This document shows positions 31,287-33,003 of a DNA stretch of 33,003 nt, one piece after another. The notes below the pieces were generated by a model, which was given only the letters and a program-made list of their open reading frames with translations, was not told the origin of the DNA and did not search any database. The position numbers and the translations under genes are program-made. The stretch covers positions 973,434 to 1,006,436 of the forward strand of contig BMAT01001966.1 of the NCBI GenBank assembly GCA_019649035.1, read 5' to 3'. The DNA is from Elysia marginata. Its lineage: Eukaryota > Mollusca > Gastropoda > Plakobranchidae. Each line of letters starts with the position of its first letter. Positions within the stretch are counted from its first letter, which is position 1.

Positions 31287-32981
31287 ATCAACTGAAACAG
31301 GTGTGAGCTAAGAGACGGGAACATGAAGAAAATTGAGAGACAAAAGTAAAATGTAGAAAAATACGCAGTGAGTGAAAAATGACAAAGGAAGAGATATAGA
31401 AAGAAAGTTGATTTGAGTCATAAAGAAAGTAGATCTGCGGCTTTGTGCTTGTAGTAATTCTGTAATATCTTCTTTAGATTGTGGTTGAGGACTGCTTTCA
31501 TCTCCTCAATTTACTATCACCGTTATAACCATCTCTATCATTACCACTATCAACTACCTTTGAACCTTTATTTGGTCGCTTGTTTTCTTCATACACTGAA
31601 GTTTTTTCATGCAGAAAATGCCTTCAACTAGAAAACAAAATAATATGACATATGGCATAGATCTTCGATGTGAACTATCTGAGCAGTAGTCTCCAAGCTC
31701 TGTGTGTGGTAGCCTACTGTTTGAGTGAATCGAATTGCTAAAGTGAGGCTTTAATAGAGCCTTTAAAACTAAATTTGGGTAGTATTTTTTATTTCGATAT
31801 ATCTTTAGCCCAAGATTAACCAACATGGCAGTTAATTTCTAGAAGTCGCCGAATTAAACCTTTACACTTTCAAGCTAAGCCCGTCAAAAGCAAATCATTT
31901 AGCGTTGTTTGCAACCTTGACAGCCAGAAACCCATTATGCCGCTTTATTGAATTTACAATATTTATTTTCTATACTTCAACTTTGCTACACTCCCATCAG
32001 CCTTTTCCAGTCTGAAGGAGCCAATCTAAAGTAATGTAATTATGTCTTTATAGATTCCCATTGAGAAAACGCAATTGAAAGCTTTATAATAAAAACTTAA
32101 GACATTCATTTTTCCAATTTTTCGGGAAACCATAAAGAATTGCTTAATTATTATCCGCAGATTTATGGCCTACATGTTTGCAGGGACCACCCAACACTTT
32201 TCCTTTCCCTTGCTAGCATGACTTGTTAATCTATAAGGCTACTTTGGCATGACCAACTTCCTAATTTTGAAAGATTATGCAGCTTGCAGACCCCACATGT
32301 TGCTAGTCAAGCCGTTACCTTTTGAAATCTCGCTAGGAAGAGGGGAGTTTAGAATATCTAATGTATTTATGCAACAAATGTGATCTTTAACATATTAAGT
32401 GAGTAAAGAGTTAAAAATATGAGACAAATCATTTCGTTTTGCAAAAAAAATATTAAAGAAATAACCTCTGACCTTAGAAATAATTATGTAGATGCATTTA
32501 AAAAAAAAAATTGAACCTTTAAAAGCATCTAATTGTTTTGCTTTATCTGTGGCGCATTGAATAGACTCGAGAAGGACACCAACAGGGTTTTTCGAGTGAA
32601 TAAAATTTGCTTTTTTAAAGCTTTGTTTGGATTCGGTTTTTTAGGACCTTGTTTTTCTTTGTCTTCGCTAAAAATAATGTCGCACTTTAAGGTCCAGTCC
32701 CAATCCAACCCAGGTTGTGGTCGGAGATAAAGAGATAGAAAGAAACACGCAGAAACAAAAATACTTTTCTATGCATTCTAAAGTAAAGCATGTACCAAGA
32801 AAGATAGAAATATCCAAAGGGAAATAGCAGAATGGAAAGGTTCTTTTAAAAGAAACATGCAAATGAAAAGTATTTGATAACGGTAAAAAACGGTTGAATT
32901 TCATGGGAATGGGAAGATAGGAAAAGAAAATAAGCGGGTAGAAACGATGATAAAAGACAAAAACGGACTGATATCTGGAAA

Positions 32982-33003
32982 GGAGAGAGAGAGAGAGAGA
33001 GAG
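32982..33003 (+). repeat. (GA)n microsatellite at the window edge
   Basis: GA repeats begin at 32982 and run off the window, so the full length is unseen. Confidence 0.9.

Larger units (their letters stand above)
29240..33003. other. AT-rich spacer with AG microsatellites
   Basis: No gene was recognised. The segment contains diverged direct copies of AGTCACAAATATTAA (29327 and 29411), a possible degraded SINE near 30348 and three AG microsatellites, the last running off the window. Confidence 0.5.

Overview
This is AT-rich eukaryotic nuclear DNA. It has GT-AG-type split exons, non-LTR retrotransposon remnants of two clades, tRNA-derived SINE-like repeats, and very long AG, GAA, CTA and TAA microsatellites, one interrupted by an assembly gap of Ns (10856-10911). 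Retroelement types and repeat style suggest a lophotrochozoan invertebrate, most likely a mollusc; this is inference, since no species marker is visible. Nothing looks prokaryotic and there is no CRISPR array or operon.

Region by region: 1-1767 is a repeat-rich stretch with many AGATCT-type palindromes and an imperfect ~150 bp direct duplication. 1768-7816 (+) holds the 3' part of a split short-chain dehydrogenase/reductase (SDR) gene: an exon with the catalytic Ser and YxxxK (1768-1871), one with the ALEGAPHGITCNAICP segment (2166 onward), a 60-nt exon found from its splice acceptor and family alignment (4708-4767), and a terminal exon (7668-7816) followed by a poly(A) signal. The terminal exon carries a single-base frameshift at an A5 run and exon 2 has no phase-compatible GT donor, so the gene is decaying or contains assembly errors. 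Its N-terminal exons are not visible here. A SINE-like element lies in its last intron.

8540-10330 (-) is a 5'-truncated CR1/L2-like LINE with intact YADD but several frameshifts, ending in a (TAA)n tail. 11070-11540 (-) is the 3' end of a second, different CR1/L2-like copy. 13064-13438 (+) is the best intact single-exon gene candidate: a 124-residue secreted acidic protein with a signal peptide and a dibasic KIRR site, preceded by TATA-like sequences. 13439-23860 is mostly featureless AT-rich DNA with a candidate orphan exon at 17360-17464 (-), a CTA microsatellite, a diverged inverted repeat and a clean six-copy 40-bp minisatellite at 20365-20604. 23862-24740 (+) is an unidentified coding-like island in staggered frames. 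28247-28915 (+) is a dead RTE-type LINE fragment immediately followed by a tRNA-derived SINE on the opposite strand (28975-29228). The rest is AT-rich intergenic or intronic DNA with more microsatellites.

I found no convincing new biological system. The points most worth checking are the secreted acidic protein, the broken SDR gene, the coding-like island near 24 kb and the 40-bp minisatellite.
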